Origin: Microbacterium sp. 67-17 | GTDB lineage: Bacteria > Actinomycetota > Actinomycetes > Actinomycetales > Microbacteriaceae | Reading direction: 5' to 3' | Assembly: GCF_001898325.1 (NCBI RefSeq) | Contig: NZ_MKTR01000021.1 | Coordinates: forward strand, 1 to 64,000 | DNA: 64,000 nucleotides | Part shown: in pieces, positions 9,078 to 20,500 of the stretch | How positions within the stretch are numbered: the first letter of the stretch is position 1 | Layout of the letters: the number at the start of each line of letters is the position of its first letter | Made by a program: the position numbers and the translations under genes | The notes under the pieces: model-generated | What the model was told of the DNA's origin: nothing | Database searches by the model: none | Seen by the model: only the letters and a program-made list of their open reading frames with translations

Positions 9078-9368
9078 ATGTCCCACGACCACGATCACTC
9101 GGGGCGCGACCACACGGATGACCACGCTCACGAGCATGCTCACGGAGCGCAGAATCACAGCGCGCACGAGCATCACCATCACGAGCCTCCGGCGGGGGCA
9201 ACGAACCTGGTGACCTGTCCGGTGATGCCCGGCAACCGGGTCGATCCGGCGTGGGCCGAGCAACGCGGCCTGTTCCGGGACTACGAGGGCGCCCGCTTCT
9301 GGTTCTGCTGCCCCGAGTGCGGTCCGCTGTTCGACGCCGACCCGGCCCGCTACGCCCACGCCGCCTGA
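9078..9368 (+). CDS. His-rich YHS-domain metal-binding protein
   Basis: The 96-residue protein has an N-terminal third dominated by His and Asp (for example HEHHHHEPP) and a C-terminal YHS-like domain with CPVMPGNRVDP, then ARFWFCCPECGPLF. YHS domains accompany heavy-metal pumps and are thought to bind metal through Cys. ATG 9078 has AAGAAGGAG upstream. It follows copA by 27 bases. A copper-buffering or delivery role is likely; its location appears cytosolic because no signal peptide is visible. Confidence 0.85.
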   Translation: MSHDHDHSGRDHTDDHAHEHAHGAQNHSAHEHHHHEPPAGATNLVTCPVMPGNRVDPAWAEQRGLFRDYEGARFWFCCPECGPLFDADPARYAHAA

Positions 9369-9397
9369 CTGACGACGGCGACAGAACGGAGCGCACG

Positions 9398-9979
9398 GTG
9401 GACACCGCGGTTGGATTGGTGCAAGCGTACTTGCGGGTAAACGGATACTTCACCGTCGCCGAGTACCCGGTGCTGGACGCGGCCGGTGCCGACAGGCCCC
9501 GCACCGTCACCGACCTGGACATCCTCGCGATCCGGCTCAACCGCGCACCCGACGACGATCCGGACCCTGCGCTCGGCGCCCGGCCGGGCATGCCGGACAT
9601 GATCGTGGGCGAGGTCAAGGAAGGCGCCCCTAAACTCAACCCGGCTATGCGCGACCCCGCTGTGCTGGAAGCCGCCTTCGCGCGGTTCGGCTGCTGCTCA
9701 CCCGCCGACGCGCCCGCCCTCGTGCAAGAGCTGCTCACGGTCGGGCAGGTCACCGCCCCGGAAGGTCACCTGATTCGCGCCGTCGCGTTCGGCAATACCG
9801 CGAATCCAGCCCAATCGGCCTCGTGGCACACCGTCGCCCTCGCGCACGTCCTCGACTACCTCCGTCGCCACCTGGACCGCAACTGGGCGGCCGTCGGACG
9901 CACCCAGATCAAAGACGACACCCTCGGGCTGCTCGCACTGATCGAGAAGTCCCATCGCAGCGGGGCCGGCCTACGATGA
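9398..9979 (+). CDS. Uncharacterized protein with PD-(D/E)xK nuclease-like core
   Basis: I do not recognise this 193-residue protein by name. It has the order Glu22, then TDLDILAI (Asp41), then IVGEVKEG (Glu72-x-Lys74), followed by helices. That is the layout of the PD-(D/E)xK nuclease fold seen in Mrr and Holliday-resolvase-like enzymes. GTG 9398 follows CGGAGC. It sits inside the copper operon, 29 bases after the YHS gene, and its stop overlaps an ATG at 9976. No link between a nuclease and copper export is obvious; it could serve DNA repair under copper stress or be a fossil of the mobile element. The nuclease assignment is a pattern inference. Confidence 0.6.
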   Translation: MDTAVGLVQAYLRVNGYFTVAEYPVLDAAGADRPRTVTDLDILAIRLNRAPDDDPDPALGARPGMPDMIVGEVKEGAPKLNPAMRDPAVLEAAFARFGCCSPADAPALVQELLTVGQVTAPEGHLIRAVAFGNTANPAQSASWHTVALAHVLDYLRRHLDRNWAAVGRTQIKDDTLGLLALIEKSHRSGAGLR

Positions 9980-10134
9980 CCGAGCGCCCGACACGTGCCA
10001 TCCAGGATCTTCGCCCGCACCGCGGCCCGGTTCAGTCGACTCGGCTGGTCACGACGCTCGCGCGTCGCCTCAGGTGCGCGCCGATCAGAATCCGGCGCGC
10101 CCGGAGTAACCTGGATGCGGGAAGGAGGTCGGCG

Positions 10135-10614
10135 GTGAACCACATCCGAGCTCTCGTGCACGCCCGGTCCGGGCTGCACCGGCTCCTGCTGACCTTCACC
10201 ACCGCCCTTCTGCTGATCGCCGGCCTGCTGGCCATGCATACACTCACCGGCACCCTCTTGGGCGGGCATTCCGACACGACGGCGACCGCGTTCGAATCCG
10301 CCCATGTGGACGCCGGCACCGACATGAGCGCCGTCACCGCGACCGAGACCACGCCCGGCATGAACTCCGAAGCTGCTGCCGGTCATTGCGCAGGCGACTG
10401 TGGCGGCTCGGGCGGAGTGCCGGATCACTCGATGCTGACGATGGTGTGCGCGCTAGCACTGCTAGCCGCCGCCATCGTGCTGCTGGCGCCGGTCCTGCTG
10501 GCTCGCCTCGGCGTCGCCCTCGCCCTGCTGCGACTCCACGGACGCATTGTCCTGGCCGCGCTGCCGCACCCGCGACCACCCTCTCTCCTCGTCCTGTCCA
10601 TCAGTCGAACCTGA
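10135..10614 (+). CDS. Small membrane protein resembling DUF6153
   Basis: The 159-residue protein has one N-terminal hydrophobic segment (LLLTFTTALLLIAGLLAMHTL), an extracytoplasmic loop with HCAGDCGGSGG and several Met/His residues, and a second hydrophobic segment with C (MLTMVCALALLAAAIVLLAP). This pattern recalls the actinobacterial DUF6153 family found near copper genes. GTG 10135 follows a strong AAGGAGG. The frame is open back to ATG 9976, which overlaps the previous stop; that 53-residue extension is Arg-rich and breaks the membrane start, so I prefer 10135. A metal-related role is likely but unproven. Confidence 0.65.
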   Translation: MNHIRALVHARSGLHRLLLTFTTALLLIAGLLAMHTLTGTLLGGHSDTTATAFESAHVDAGTDMSAVTATETTPGMNSEAAAGHCAGDCGGSGGVPDHSMLTMVCALALLAAAIVLLAPVLLARLGVALALLRLHGRIVLAALPHPRPPSLLVLSISRT

Positions 10615-10724
10615 TTCCCCGCCCGTGCCGGCGCGACCGCGTGCCGGACGGTTCTCTCGCCGTGCCCACCCCGGGCGGGCGGAATCAGCTCACCCGTTTC
10701 GACTGACAGATAAGGACCCCTCTC

Positions 10725-11351
10725 ATGCGTTTCCGTACCCTCGCGCTGACCACCGGCGCTCTCGCCATCGCGCTCGTGCTCGCCGGCTGCGCCCCCACGG
10801 GCAGCTCTATGCCCGGCATGGATCACGGCCCCGGCGGCATGACCAGCACGACACCCGACACCACCGAGGAAGCGTCGTTCAACTCGGCGGACGAGATGTT
10901 CGTGACGATGATGATCCCCCACCACGAGCAGGCCATCCAGATGGCCGATCAGATCCTGGCCAAGGACGGCATCGACGAGCGGGTCGTGGCCCTCGCCGAG
11001 CAGATGAAGGCCGCTCAGGATCCCGAGATCCAGACCATGAAGGGCTGGCTCGAGGACTGGGGCATCCCCTACGACGACTCCATGTCCGGCATCGGCGGCA
11101 TGGAGGGCATGGACCACGGCGACGGGATGATGTCCGAGGAGGACATGGCGGCCCTCGATGCCGCTACCGGTGTCGAGGCGACCCGCCTGTTTCTGGAGGG
11201 CATGATCACCCACCACCAGGGCGCGGTCATGATGGCCGAGATGGTGCTCGACAACGGGCAGAACCCGGATGTCGCCGCGCTGGCGCAGCAGATCATCGAC
11301 GGGCAGACCGACGAGATCACCACGATGCAGGACATCCTCGCCACCCTCTGA
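10725..11351 (+). CDS. DUF305 lipoprotein, copper-resistance type
   Basis: The 208-residue protein has a lipoprotein signal ending LAGC (Cys22), a Met/His-rich linker (MPGMDHGPGGM), and two DUF305 motifs: MIPHHEQAIQMADQIL near residue 63 and MITHHQGAVMMAEMVL near residue 161. DUF305 proteins bind copper through Met and His and protect the envelope. It is a diheme-free four-helix family. ATG 10725 follows AAGGACC. It is the second DUF305 protein of the island; the other is membrane-embedded and on the minus strand. Confidence 0.92.
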   Translation: MRFRTLALTTGALAIALVLAGCAPTGSSMPGMDHGPGGMTSTTPDTTEEASFNSADEMFVTMMIPHHEQAIQMADQILAKDGIDERVVALAEQMKAAQDPEIQTMKGWLEDWGIPYDDSMSGIGGMEGMDHGDGMMSEEDMAALDAATGVEATRLFLEGMITHHQGAVMMAEMVLDNGQNPDVAALAQQIIDGQTDEITTMQDILATL

Positions 11352-11467
11352 CCCCCCCCGGCCCCTCGGGCGGAGCCGATACCAAGCCGGCTCCGCCCGA
11401 GCCCCGGCGACCCGCCAGGCCATCGCTTCCAGGAACCGGCAGCGTGACCCGTCGAAAGGCCCCCGTC

Positions 11468-11566
11468 ATGACGTCCCGCACCCTGGCCGCCTCCCTGGTG
11501 GCCATCCTCCTCGCCCTGATCATCCTGTCCGTGGCGACTGTTCTCTTCATCGGAGCCATCGCATGA
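11468..11566 (+). CDS. 32-residue single-pass membrane peptide
   Basis: The ORF reads MTSRTLAASLVAILLALIIL and continues to a short tail, essentially one membrane helix. AAAGG lies a few bases upstream, and the stop overlaps the next start as ATGA at 11563. It may be a real small protein or a coupling leader for the lipoprotein. It is shorter than most annotation limits. Confidence 0.5.
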   Translation: MTSRTLAASLVAILLALIILSVATVLFIGAIA

Positions 11567-12414
11567 GAAGCCAAACCATCACCGTCGCCGCGGCGGCAAT
11601 CGTCGCCGTCGGGCTCCTCCTGGCCGGCTGCGCGGGCTCTACCGCCCCGGCGCCCGCACCGACCGAGCCTGCGTTCGGGCATGTGCACGGCATCATCGAC
11701 CTCGGTGAGGGCACCGTGCTGCTCGGCGCGCACACGGGCCTGTACACGCTCACTGCCGCCGGCGTGCTCGCAGGCCCGGTGGGAGGCAACGACTTCGACG
11801 CGATGGGCCTCACCGCCCACGGCGACACGCTCTACGCATCCGGGCACCCGGGACCGGCCACGCCGACCGAGCTCGGTGAGCACAACCTCGGCATCGTCCG
11901 CAGCATCGACGCCGGCGCCACCTGGGAGCCGGTCGCCTTCACCGGGCAGGAAGACTTCCACGTCCTCACCGCCACCGCCGAGGCGATCTACGGGATCGGG
12001 TCCAGCTCGATCACCGTGCGCACCAGCCCCGACGGCGGAACCACCTGGGTCGACGGCGCCAATCTGCCTGCCGTCGACCTTGCCGCCACACTCGACGGCG
12101 CCCTCTACGCGGCGACGCAGGATGGGGTCCAGGAGAGCCGCGATGCCGGAGCCACCTTCGCCCCTGTCCCCGACGCGCCGCTGCTGTACCTGCTGGAGTC
12201 TGATCCGGCGGGCGGGCTGGTCGGCGTCGACACTGACGGCGCCCTCTGGCGCCTCAACGGCGCCGGCTGGGAGAGGTCCGGAACGGCCAGCGGCACCGTC
12301 CAGGCGCTCGGCACCACCGCCGACGGCGCGATCGTGCTCGTCGACGACCGCGGCGTCGTGTGGATGCGCGGCACCGAAGCCACCGTGGTCCTCCCGTCAG
12401 GAGCACGATCATGA
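11563..12414 (+). CDS. BNR/sialidase-like beta-propeller lipoprotein (F510_1955-type)
   Basis: The 283-residue protein has a signal peptide ending LAGC (Cys23). Repeated blades follow with Asp-box-like sequences ([24 protein letters not shown]) and an FGHVHGI start, typical of the F510_1955 family that is usually labelled glycosyl hydrolase. No sialidase catalytic set is evident, so a binding or scaffold role outside the membrane is more likely than hydrolysis. It is coupled to the 32-residue ORF upstream (ATGA) and to a tiny ORF downstream (ATGA at 12411). Confidence 0.85.
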   Translation: MRSQTITVAAAAIVAVGLLLAGCAGSTAPAPAPTEPAFGHVHGIIDLGEGTVLLGAHTGLYTLTAAGVLAGPVGGNDFDAMGLTAHGDTLYASGHPGPATPTELGEHNLGIVRSIDAGATWEPVAFTGQEDFHVLTATAEAIYGIGSSSITVRTSPDGGTTWVDGANLPAVDLAATLDGALYAATQDGVQESRDAGATFAPVPDAPLLYLLESDPAGGLVGVDTDGALWRLNGAGWERSGTASGTVQALGTTADGAIVLVDDRGVVWMRGTEATVVLPSGARS

Positions 12415-12470
12415 ACACCATCACACCCGGCGGCCGCTGCAGCCGCGGATCCGGAGGACACCGACCATGA
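12411..12470 (+). CDS. Tiny bridging ORF (19 residues)
   Basis: The ORF starts within the ATGA that ends the BNR lipoprotein and stops within the ATGA that starts phosphoketolase (12467-12470). The peptide [19 protein letters not shown] looks non-functional, so its purpose may be to carry ribosomes to the next start. GGAGGA at 12453-12458 lies inside it and serves phosphoketolase. Confidence 0.3.
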   Translation: MNTITPGGRCSRGSGGHRP

Positions 12471-14914
12471 GCACGACATCGACCCGCTGGGTCCGCCACA
12501 CCACCCCGCTCACCGCGGAAACCCTGTCCGGGGTGGACGCGTGGTGGCGCGCGGCGAACTATCTGAGCATCGGGCAGATCTACCTGCAGGGCAACCCGCT
12601 GCTGCGCACGCCCCTCACCCGTGACGACATCAAGCCGCGGCTGCTGGGGCACTGGGGCACGACCCCGGGGCTGAACTTCCTCTACGCGCACCTGAACCGG
12701 GCGATCATCGACCGCGACCTGGACACCCTGTACGTCACGGGGCCAGGGCACGGCGGGCCGGGGATGGTTGCCAACGCCTATCTCGACGGCACTTACACGG
12801 AGCTGTTCCCCCAGATCGCTCAGAACGAGGACGGGCTGCGGGCGCTGTTCCGGCAGTTCTCCTTCCCCGGTGGCATCCCCTCGCACGCGTCCCCGGAGAC
12901 GCCCGGGTCGATCAACGAGGGCGGGGAGCTCGGGTACTCCCTCGTGCACGCCTACGGCGCCGCGTTCGACAACCCGGGCCTGCTGGTCGCGTGCGTGATC
13001 GGCGATGGGGAGGCTGAGACCGGGCCGCTGGCCACGGCCTGGCACGGCAACAAGTTCCTCAACCCCGCCCACGACGGCGTCGTCCTGCCGATCCTGCACC
13101 TGAACGGTTACAAGATCGCCAACCCGACCGTGCTGTCCCGCATCCCCGAGGAGGAGCTGGTCGCGTTGCTGCGCGGCTACGGTCACGAGCCGTTCGTCGT
13201 CACCGTCGGCTTCGACGACGAGGACCCGCGGGAGTCTCACGCGCGGTTCGCGGGAGTGCTGGACACGGTGCTGGACCGCATCGCCGACATCAAGGGCCGC
13301 GCCGCGAACGGAACTTTGGAGGGGCGGCCAGTGTGGCCGGCGATCGTGTTGCGCAGCCCGAAAGGCTGGACCTGCCCGCCGGTCATCGACGGGCTCCCCG
13401 TGGAGGGCACCTGGCGCGCCCACCAGGTCCCGCTCGCCGAGGTCCGCGACAACCCGGAGCATCTGCGGATCCTCGAGGACTGGCTTCGCTCCTACCGTCC
13501 CGACGAACTCTTCGACGCCGCCGGCGCCCCGCTCCCGGCGACGGTCGCGGTCGCGCCAGACGGCGCGCGGCGGATGAGCGCGAACCCCGTCGGCAATGGC
13601 GGGCAGCTGAGCGTCCCGCTGCGCCTCGGTGACTTCCGCGCGTACGCCCACCTGGTTCACCCGGATAGGCGGGGCGCCACATCGGCGGAGGCGACTCGGG
13701 TGCTCGGAGAATGGCTTGCCGATGTGATCCGGGACAACCCGGACAACTTCCGCATCTTCGGACCCGACGAGACCGCCTCCAACCGGATCGCACCCGCCGT
13801 CTACGAAGCCACCGGCAAACAGTGGAACGCGGCCGTGCTCCCGGTAGACGAGCACCTCGCCCCGACCGGCCGCGTGATCGAGGTGCTCAGCGAGCATCAG
13901 TGCCAGGGCTGGCTCGAAGGCTACGTGCTGACCGGGCGACACGGGCTGTTCAACTGCTACGAGGCATTCACCCACATCGTCGACTCGATGTTCAACCAGC
14001 ACGCCAAGTGGCTCGAAGCCGCCCGGCATGTGCCGTGGCGGGAGCCCATCCCGAGCTTCAACTACCTGCTGTCCAGTCACGTCTGGCGGCAGGACCACAA
14101 CGGATTCAGCCACCAAGACCCCGGCTTCATCGACGTCGCGCTGAACAAGAGCCCCGACGTCGTGCGGGTCTACCTGCCGTTCGACGCGAACACCCTGCTG
14201 TCCACCTACGACCACTGCCTGCGTTCCACCGGGTACATCAACGTCGTCGTCGCCGGCAAGCAGCCCGCCCCGCAGTGGCTGACCATGGATGAGGCGATCG
14301 AGCACTGCACCCGCGGGCTCGGCATCCTGCCCTGGGCCGGCACCGAGACCGAAGGCACCGAGCCGGATGTCGTCCTCGCCGCTGCCGGAGACGTGCCCAC
14401 CCTCGAGACCCTCGCCGCGGCCGCGCTGCTGCGCGAGCACATCCCGGAGCTGAGCGTGCGGGTCGTCAACGTCGTCGACCTGACCCGTCTGCAGTCCGAG
14501 GACCAGCACCCGCACGGACTGTCGGATAGGGAGTTCGACGCGATCTTCACTCCCGACAAGCCGGTGATCTTCGCCTACCACGGCTACCCGTGGCTGATCC
14601 ACCGGCTCACGTACAAGCGCGCGGGGCACCCGAACCTGCACGTCCACGGCTTCGTGGAGAAGGGCACCACCACGACCCCGTTCGACATGGTCATGCTCAA
14701 CGACCTGGACCGGTACCGGCTCGCGATCGACGTTCTGGACCACGTCCCAGGCCTGGCCGCACGTCGCGCCGAACTGCGTCAGGAGTTGCAGGACGCCCGG
14801 TTGCGCGCCCGCGCCCACACTCGCGAGCACGGCACCGACATCCCCGCCGTCGCCGACTGGCAATGGCCCCATCCCGGCACCACCGACCTCGCCATCGGGA
14901 AGGAACCCCAATGA
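12467..14914 (+). CDS. xfp: Xylulose-5-phosphate/fructose-6-phosphate phosphoketolase
   Basis: The 815-residue thiamine-diphosphate enzyme splits xylulose-5-P or fructose-6-P with phosphate into acetyl-P and glyceraldehyde-3-P or erythrose-4-P. Family hallmarks are the start [63 protein letters not shown] for TPP, and [21 protein letters not shown]. Length is normal. Acetyl-P can feed the acetate kinase at 3261-4412 for ATP. It lies between a lipoprotein and a copper pump, coupled on both sides by ATGA, so it should be expressed with copper resistance. It uses neither lipoate nor Fe-S. Confidence 0.96.
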   Translation: MSTTSTRWVRHTTPLTAETLSGVDAWWRAANYLSIGQIYLQGNPLLRTPLTRDDIKPRLLGHWGTTPGLNFLYAHLNRAIIDRDLDTLYVTGPGHGGPGMVANAYLDGTYTELFPQIAQNEDGLRALFRQFSFPGGIPSHASPETPGSINEGGELGYSLVHAYGAAFDNPGLLVACVIGDGEAETGPLATAWHGNKFLNPAHDGVVLPILHLNGYKIANPTVLSRIPEEELVALLRGYGHEPFVVTVGFDDEDPRESHARFAGVLDTVLDRIADIKGRAANGTLEGRPVWPAIVLRSPKGWTCPPVIDGLPVEGTWRAHQVPLAEVRDNPEHLRILEDWLRSYRPDELFDAAGAPLPATVAVAPDGARRMSANPVGNGGQLSVPLRLGDFRAYAHLVHPDRRGATSAEATRVLGEWLADVIRDNPDNFRIFGPDETASNRIAPAVYEATGKQWNAAVLPVDEHLAPTGRVIEVLSEHQCQGWLEGYVLTGRHGLFNCYEAFTHIVDSMFNQHAKWLEAARHVPWREPIPSFNYLLSSHVWRQDHNGFSHQDPGFIDVALNKSPDVVRVYLPFDANTLLSTYDHCLRSTGYINVVVAGKQPAPQWLTMDEAIEHCTRGLGILPWAGTETEGTEPDVVLAAAGDVPTLETLAAAALLREHIPELSVRVVNVVDLTRLQSEDQHPHGLSDREFDAIFTPDKPVIFAYHGYPWLIHRLTYKRAGHPNLHVHGFVEKGTTTTPFDMVMLNDLDRYRLAIDVLDHVPGLAARRAELRQELQDARLRARAHTREHGTDIPAVADWQWPHPGTTDLAIGKEPQ

Positions 14915-17523
14915 ACGACACCAAGACCGTGACGTTGCAGGTCAGCGGCATGATCCGCGCGACTTCGAAGAATGTCACCGAAGCCCACCTGGCCCGCCAG
15001 CCGGGTGTGATCAGCGTCGACGCGAACCCCGTCTCGCAGACCGCGACCGTCACCTACGATCCGCAGACCACCTCCGTCGCGTACCTGCAGCAGTGGGTCA
15101 TCGAATGCGGGTACCACTGCGCCGGGCAGTCCGTGCCCGACCACATCTGCGACCCCACCCACGAGCCGCACGACCACGCGACCACGCAGGGGCACGACAC
15201 GCATGTCGGCCACGGGGGCCACGAGGCGCGCACCGATCACGGCGGGCATCCCGAGCATGCTGGCCATGAACCGCACGACGGGCACGAGGGGCATGAAGGC
15301 CATCAGGCAATCGCAGCGGACGGACACGATCACGTTGGTACCGCGGTCGCTGGCGAGCACGCCCACCCGGCGGCGGGCGCGGGTGATGAGCATGCTGGCC
15401 ATCCGGCAACCGCCGCGGACGGGCACGATCACGGGACGGAGGCGTCCGGGCACAGTGCGCAGGAGATGATGGGCCACGGCGGGCACGGCGGGATGTCGAT
15501 GGACGCGATGATCCGCGACATGCGCAACCGGTTCCTGGTCGCGCTGATCCTGTCGATCCCGATCACCCTGTGGTCGCCGATCGGCCGGGAGGTGATCGGG
15601 TTCGAGGTGCCGGCCCCGTTCGGGCTGCGCGATGACGTGTTCATGCTGATCCTGTCGCTGCCGGTGATCTTCTACTCGGCCTGGATCTTCTTCGACGGGG
15701 CCTACCGTGCCCTGCGCGCCCGCACACTGGACATGATGGTGCTGGTCGCGGTCGGCGTCGGCGCCGGTTGGATCTACAGCCTGATCATCACCCTCACCGG
15801 CGGCGGCGAGGTGTTCTACGAGGCCGCGACCGTGCTGGCCACCTTCGTGCTGCTCGGGCACTGGGTGGAGATGCGTGCCCGCGGTGGGGCGAACGACGCC
15901 ATCCGCCGCCTACTGGAGCTCGCCCCGGCCCGCGCAGTCGTCATCCGCGGTGGCGAGGAGGTGGAGATCCCCACGTCCGAGGTGGTCCCTGGCGACCTGA
16001 TGCTGATCCGCCCCGGGGCGAAGATCCCCACCGACGGCACGGTGGATGAAGGGGAGTCCGAGGTCGACGAGTCGATGGTCACTGGCGAGTCCATGCCGGT
16101 TGAGAAGGCGCCGGGCTCAGAGGTGATCGGCGCGACCGTGAACACCGTCGGCACGCTGCGAGTGCGGGCGACGAAGGTCGGCGCCGACACCGCGCTCGCG
16201 CAGATCGTCAAGCTCGTGCAGGAGGCGCAGAATTCCAAGGCACCCGGGCAGCGTCTTGCCGACCGGGCGGCGTTCTGGCTCGTCCTGGTCGCCCTGATCG
16301 GCGGCACCCTCACCTTCCTGGTCTGGTTCCTCGCCGGGATGGACGTGCCGATGGCGATCCTGTTCGCCATCACCGTCGTGGTCATCACCTGCCCCGACGC
16401 TCTCGGACTCGCGACCCCGACCGCGATCATGGTCGGCACCGGCCTGGGCGCCAAGCGCGGCGTGCTGTTCAAGAACGCCTCCGGGATCGAGACCGCCGCC
16501 CGCATCGACACAGTCGTGTTGGACAAGACCGGCACCCTCACCAAGGGCGAACCGGAGGTCACCGACTACCTCCCGGTCGGCACGGACGACCTGGAGCTGC
16601 TGTCCCTCGCTGCGGCGCTCGAGCGAGAGTCCGAGCACCCGCTGGCGAAAGCGATCGTGACCTATGCCGACGAGCGCGGCATCCCTCGGCGGACCGCGAC
16701 GGCATTCCGCAACGTCACCGGGCAGGGGGCGATCGCGACCGTCAACGGGAAGCAGGTCGTCCTCGGCAACGCTCGGCTGATGGCGTCCGAGGGCATCGAC
16801 ACCAGCGCGGTCGCCGCGCAGCAGCAGGCCCTCGCCAACGGTGGTCGCACCGCGATCATGTTCGCTGTCGACGGGAAGATCGCCGGGGTCATCGCCCTTG
16901 CCGATGCCGCCCGTGACACCGCAAGAGCAGCGATCGACGCGCTGCATGAGCAGGGTATCGAGGTGGCGATGCTCACGGGCGACAACAAGCCCACCGCCGA
17001 ACGGATCGCGTCGCTGCTGGGCATCGACACGGTCATCGCCGACGTGCTCCCCGAGGACAAGTCCGCGAAGATCGCCGAGCTGCAAAAGGCCGGCAAGAAG
17101 GTCGCGATGGTCGGCGACGGCGTCAACGACGCGCCCGCCCTCGCCCAGGCGGACCTCGGCATCGCGATCGGCGCTGGCACCGACGTCGCGATCGAGACCG
17201 CCGACGTCGTGCTGATGCGCTCCGACCCGCTGGACGTCGCAATCGCGCTGAAGATCGGCAAGGGAACGCTACGGAAGATGCGGCAGAACCTTGGCTGGGC
17301 CATCGGATACAACGCCATCGCGCTGCCCATCGCTGCCGGAGTGTTCTACCCGGCCTTCGGGATCATGCTCACCCCAGAGATCGCCGCCATCAGCATGTCC
17401 GGCTCCAGCGTCATCGTCGCAGTCAACGCGCTCCTTCTGAAGCGGCTGCGCCTGCCCGCCCCGGCCGATCCGGCAACCGCGAGCACTCCCACCACGGCCT
17501 CGGCGTCCGGCGGTGCGTCATGA
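14911..17523 (+). CDS. copB: CopB-like P1B-type ATPase with CPD motif and His-rich N-terminus
   Basis: The 870-residue pump carries [20 protein letters not shown] (Asp538), SEHPLAKAI and [11 protein letters not shown]. The membrane metal motif reads [14 protein letters not shown] (Cys494-Pro495-Asp496), not CPC (CopA) or CPH (classical CopB). The N-terminal region has an HMA-like fold lacking the CxxC loop ([10 protein letters not shown] in its place), then a His/Gly/Asp-rich linker (residues about 85-200), as in CopB proteins. The likely role is Cu or Ag export; the changed motif leaves substrate and valence open. ATG 14911 overlaps the phosphoketolase stop. Confidence 0.88.
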   Translation: MNDTKTVTLQVSGMIRATSKNVTEAHLARQPGVISVDANPVSQTATVTYDPQTTSVAYLQQWVIECGYHCAGQSVPDHICDPTHEPHDHATTQGHDTHVGHGGHEARTDHGGHPEHAGHEPHDGHEGHEGHQAIAADGHDHVGTAVAGEHAHPAAGAGDEHAGHPATAADGHDHGTEASGHSAQEMMGHGGHGGMSMDAMIRDMRNRFLVALILSIPITLWSPIGREVIGFEVPAPFGLRDDVFMLILSLPVIFYSAWIFFDGAYRALRARTLDMMVLVAVGVGAGWIYSLIITLTGGGEVFYEAATVLATFVLLGHWVEMRARGGANDAIRRLLELAPARAVVIRGGEEVEIPTSEVVPGDLMLIRPGAKIPTDGTVDEGESEVDESMVTGESMPVEKAPGSEVIGATVNTVGTLRVRATKVGADTALAQIVKLVQEAQNSKAPGQRLADRAAFWLVLVALIGGTLTFLVWFLAGMDVPMAILFAITVVVITCPDALGLATPTAIMVGTGLGAKRGVLFKNASGIETAARIDTVVLDKTGTLTKGEPEVTDYLPVGTDDLELLSLAAALERESEHPLAKAIVTYADERGIPRRTATAFRNVTGQGAIATVNGKQVVLGNARLMASEGIDTSAVAAQQQALANGGRTAIMFAVDGKIAGVIALADAARDTARAAIDALHEQGIEVAMLTGDNKPTAERIASLLGIDTVIADVLPEDKSAKIAELQKAGKKVAMVGDGVNDAPALAQADLGIAIGAGTDVAIETADVVLMRSDPLDVAIALKIGKGTLRKMRQNLGWAIGYNAIALPIAAGVFYPAFGIMLTPEIAAISMSGSSVIVAVNALLLKRLRLPAPADPATASTPTTASASGGAS

Positions 17524-17540
17524 ACCCTCACGGTGCGTCA
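17511..17540 (+). repeat. 10-bp direct repeat at the copB end
   Basis: CGGTGCGTCA occurs at 17511-17520 and 17531-17540, separated by ten bases, and spans the copB stop. A small duplication here probably created the tiny [11 protein letters not shown] (17520-17546), which begins in the copB stop as ATGA and ends in ATGA at the next gene's start. Confidence 0.6.
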
Positions 17541-17542
17541 CG

Positions 17543-20500
17543 ATGAGGGCCGATCGGCGATCGCAGGCGCAGAGGACTCATCGTCTTGACACTGCCTACG
17601 ACGCAGTCCTCTTCGACCTGGACGGCGTCGTGACGAACACCGCCGCCATCCATGCCGCCGCGTGGAAGCAGCTCTTCGACGAGGTGCTGCGAGATTCGCG
17701 CGTCCACGTGGATGATCCGCAGAACACCTTCGACCCGGTGGCTGACTATCGGCGATACGTGGACGGGCGGAGCCGAGAGGACGGAGTGGCGAGATACCTC
17801 GCCGCCCGCGGCGTCAGGCTGGATGCCGGGCAATCCGACGACCCACCGTCGGCATGGACGATCGCCGGGATCGCCGCGCGCAAGAACGCACTCTTCCTTG
17901 CCGAGCTGCGCACGCGCGGACTGCGGGTCTATCCGGGCACGGCAGCGCTGCTGCGGCGCCTGCGGGACGCGGCCGTACCGGCCGGTCTGGTCACCGCGAG
18001 TCGAAACGCGCAGCAACTGCTGAACACAGCCGGTCTTACCGGCGCCTTCGACACGGTCGTGGACGGCCAAACCGCGCTCACGCATCACTTGCAGGGCAAG
18101 CCTTACCCCGACATGTTCGCCGAGGCAGCACGCCGCCTCGGCGTTCCTCCCGCTCGCATTGCGATCGTCGAGGACTCGGTCGCCGGCGTGGAAGCCGGCC
18201 AACGCGGCGGTTTCGGGCTCGTCGTCGGAATCGACCGCGCCGAACAGCGCGAGCAACTCGAAGCCGCGGGCGCCGACGTCGTGCTCAACGATGTCGGCGA
18301 GCTGGATCTGGGCCTCTCCACGACGGATCCCTGGCGGCTGGTCTACGAAGGCTTCGACCCCGCGCACGAGGGGCACCGGGAGACACTCACCGCGCTGGGC
18401 AACGGCTATCTGGTGACGCGAGGGGTACGTCCCGAGCACCACGACGACGGCATCCACTACCCGGGCACCTACCTCGCTGGCGTCTACAACCGACTGATGA
18501 GCACTATCCACGGCCGCGCTGTCGAAGAAGAACACCTCGTCAACACACCGAACTGGCTTCCGGTGGACCTCCGAATCGGAAACGGACCATGGCTTTCCTC
18601 CGGACAGGCGCCGACGCTCAGCGAACGACGCGAGCTCGACCTCCGACGCGGGCTCGCCACACGCCGCGCCGTCCTTGCCGGCCCGGACGGGCATCAGCTC
18701 TTCCTCGTGCAGAGGTCCTTCATCTCCATGGACGACCCTCACCTGGCCGTCCTGGAGACCACGATCAGTGCACCCGACTGGAACGGCACGCTCACCCTGC
18801 GAGCAGGAGTCGACGCGGGGGTACGCAACTCCAACGTGGCCGCCTATATCGGTTCGGACACCACACACCTCGCCCCGCCGGCGTTCCGCCACGCCGACGA
18901 CATCACCGTGTGCGAGACACACACCCGGCAGAGCCGGATCCGTATCGTCACCGCCGTCCGCACGCGTCTGACCGGTGCCGCCGCCGTGACGGAACACCTC
19001 ACCGAAACGGCCTCGCAGGCAACGCGAGAGTTCCGCGTCGAGCTGGAACGGGGCCGAGCGGTCACTCTCACCAAGACCGCGGCGATCTTCACCTCCCACG
19101 ACCGAGCCATCAGCGAACCGAGTGCCGCCGCACTCGACCTGTTCGAGAGGCGCGGCCAGGATGTCGCAGGGCTCCTCGAACGGCACGAGGCGGAATGGCG
19201 ACGCCTCTGGCACCTGTTCGCGGTGACGCTGGACGCCGATACGCACAGTCAACTCGTACTGAATCTGCACGTCCTGCACCTGCTGCAGACCGTGTCCACT
19301 CACACCACCGCGCTCGACGCAGGGGTGCCCGCACGCGGCCTGTACGGTGAGGGGTATCGAGGTCACGTCTTCTGGGACGAGGTCTTCGTGCTGCCCATCC
19401 TCGACACCCGCGCCCCGCAAGTGAGCCGGTCGCTGATCGAGTACCGGTGGCGGCGCCTGAACGAAGCTCGCACAGCCGCGACGGCCGCCGGCCTGGGCGG
19501 GGCGCTGTTTCCCTGGCAGAGCGGCAGCGACGGCCGCGAGGAGACGCCCACCGCGCTCTACAACCCGCGTTCCGGCAGATGGATGCCGGACAACTCACGT
19601 CGCCAGCGTCACGTCGGGCTCGCCATCGCCCACAACGCCTGGCAGCACTATCAGGCCACCGGCGATCTCGACTGGCTCGCCGAGCGCGGCGCCGAGCTCA
19701 TCATCGAGGTGACCCGCCTGTTCGCCTCCCTCGCCGAACACGACCCGACCACGGACAGATTCCACATCGCCGGAGTGATGGGTCCCGACGAGTTCCACGA
19801 TGGCCCGCCGGACGCTCCCGGCACCGGGCTGCGCGACAACACCTACACCAATGTCCTGGCCTCTTGGGTCGCCCAGCGGGCCGGCGACACGCTGGGAGTC
19901 CTGGCCGGCTACCGAGCCGACGGCCTGTGCGACCGGCTCAACGTCACCGACGACGAGATCGCGCTCTGGGCGCGCCTGAGCAGACGGCTCACCGTCGGGT
20001 TCCACGCCGATGGGATCCTCACCCAGTTCGACGGTTATGAGGACCTGGAGGAGCTGGACTGGGGTCACTACCGCGACGAGTACGGGAACATCGGCCGACT
20101 CGATCTCATCCTCGAATCCGAGAACGACAGCACCAATCGGTACAAGCTCGCCAAGCAGCCCGACGTCGTCATGCTCGTCTACCTTCTCGGCCGTGACGGG
20201 CTCCGTAAGCAGCTCGCCGCCCTCGGCTACCCGTTCTCCGAGGCCGACCTGGTCCGCACCGTCAACTACTACCTGACCCGAACCGCCAACGGTTCTACGC
20301 TCAGCCGCGTCGTGAACGCCTCTGTCCTGGCCGGCATCGACCCTGCACGCTCGTGGATCGCGTTCCGCGAAGCCCTGATCGCCGACCTCGACGACTCCCA
20401 AGGCGGCACGACTCGCGAAGGGATCCACCTGGGTGCGATGGCCGGCACGGTAGATCTGCCCGTCCGCTCCTTCGCCGGCATGACCGTCGGCGACGACGAG

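Noticed and set aside
9976..10134. Upstream extension of the DUF6153-like gene from ATG 9976
   Set aside because: Arg-rich, hides the membrane start; strong SD supports GTG 10135.
14779..15861. 360-residue minus ORF over copB
   Set aside because: Antisense frame of the His-rich linker; composition is an artefact.
17513..17542. GTG 17513 as start of the HAD-GH65 gene
   Set aside because: Adds ten residues with no family likeness; ATG 17543 is in an ATGA overlap.
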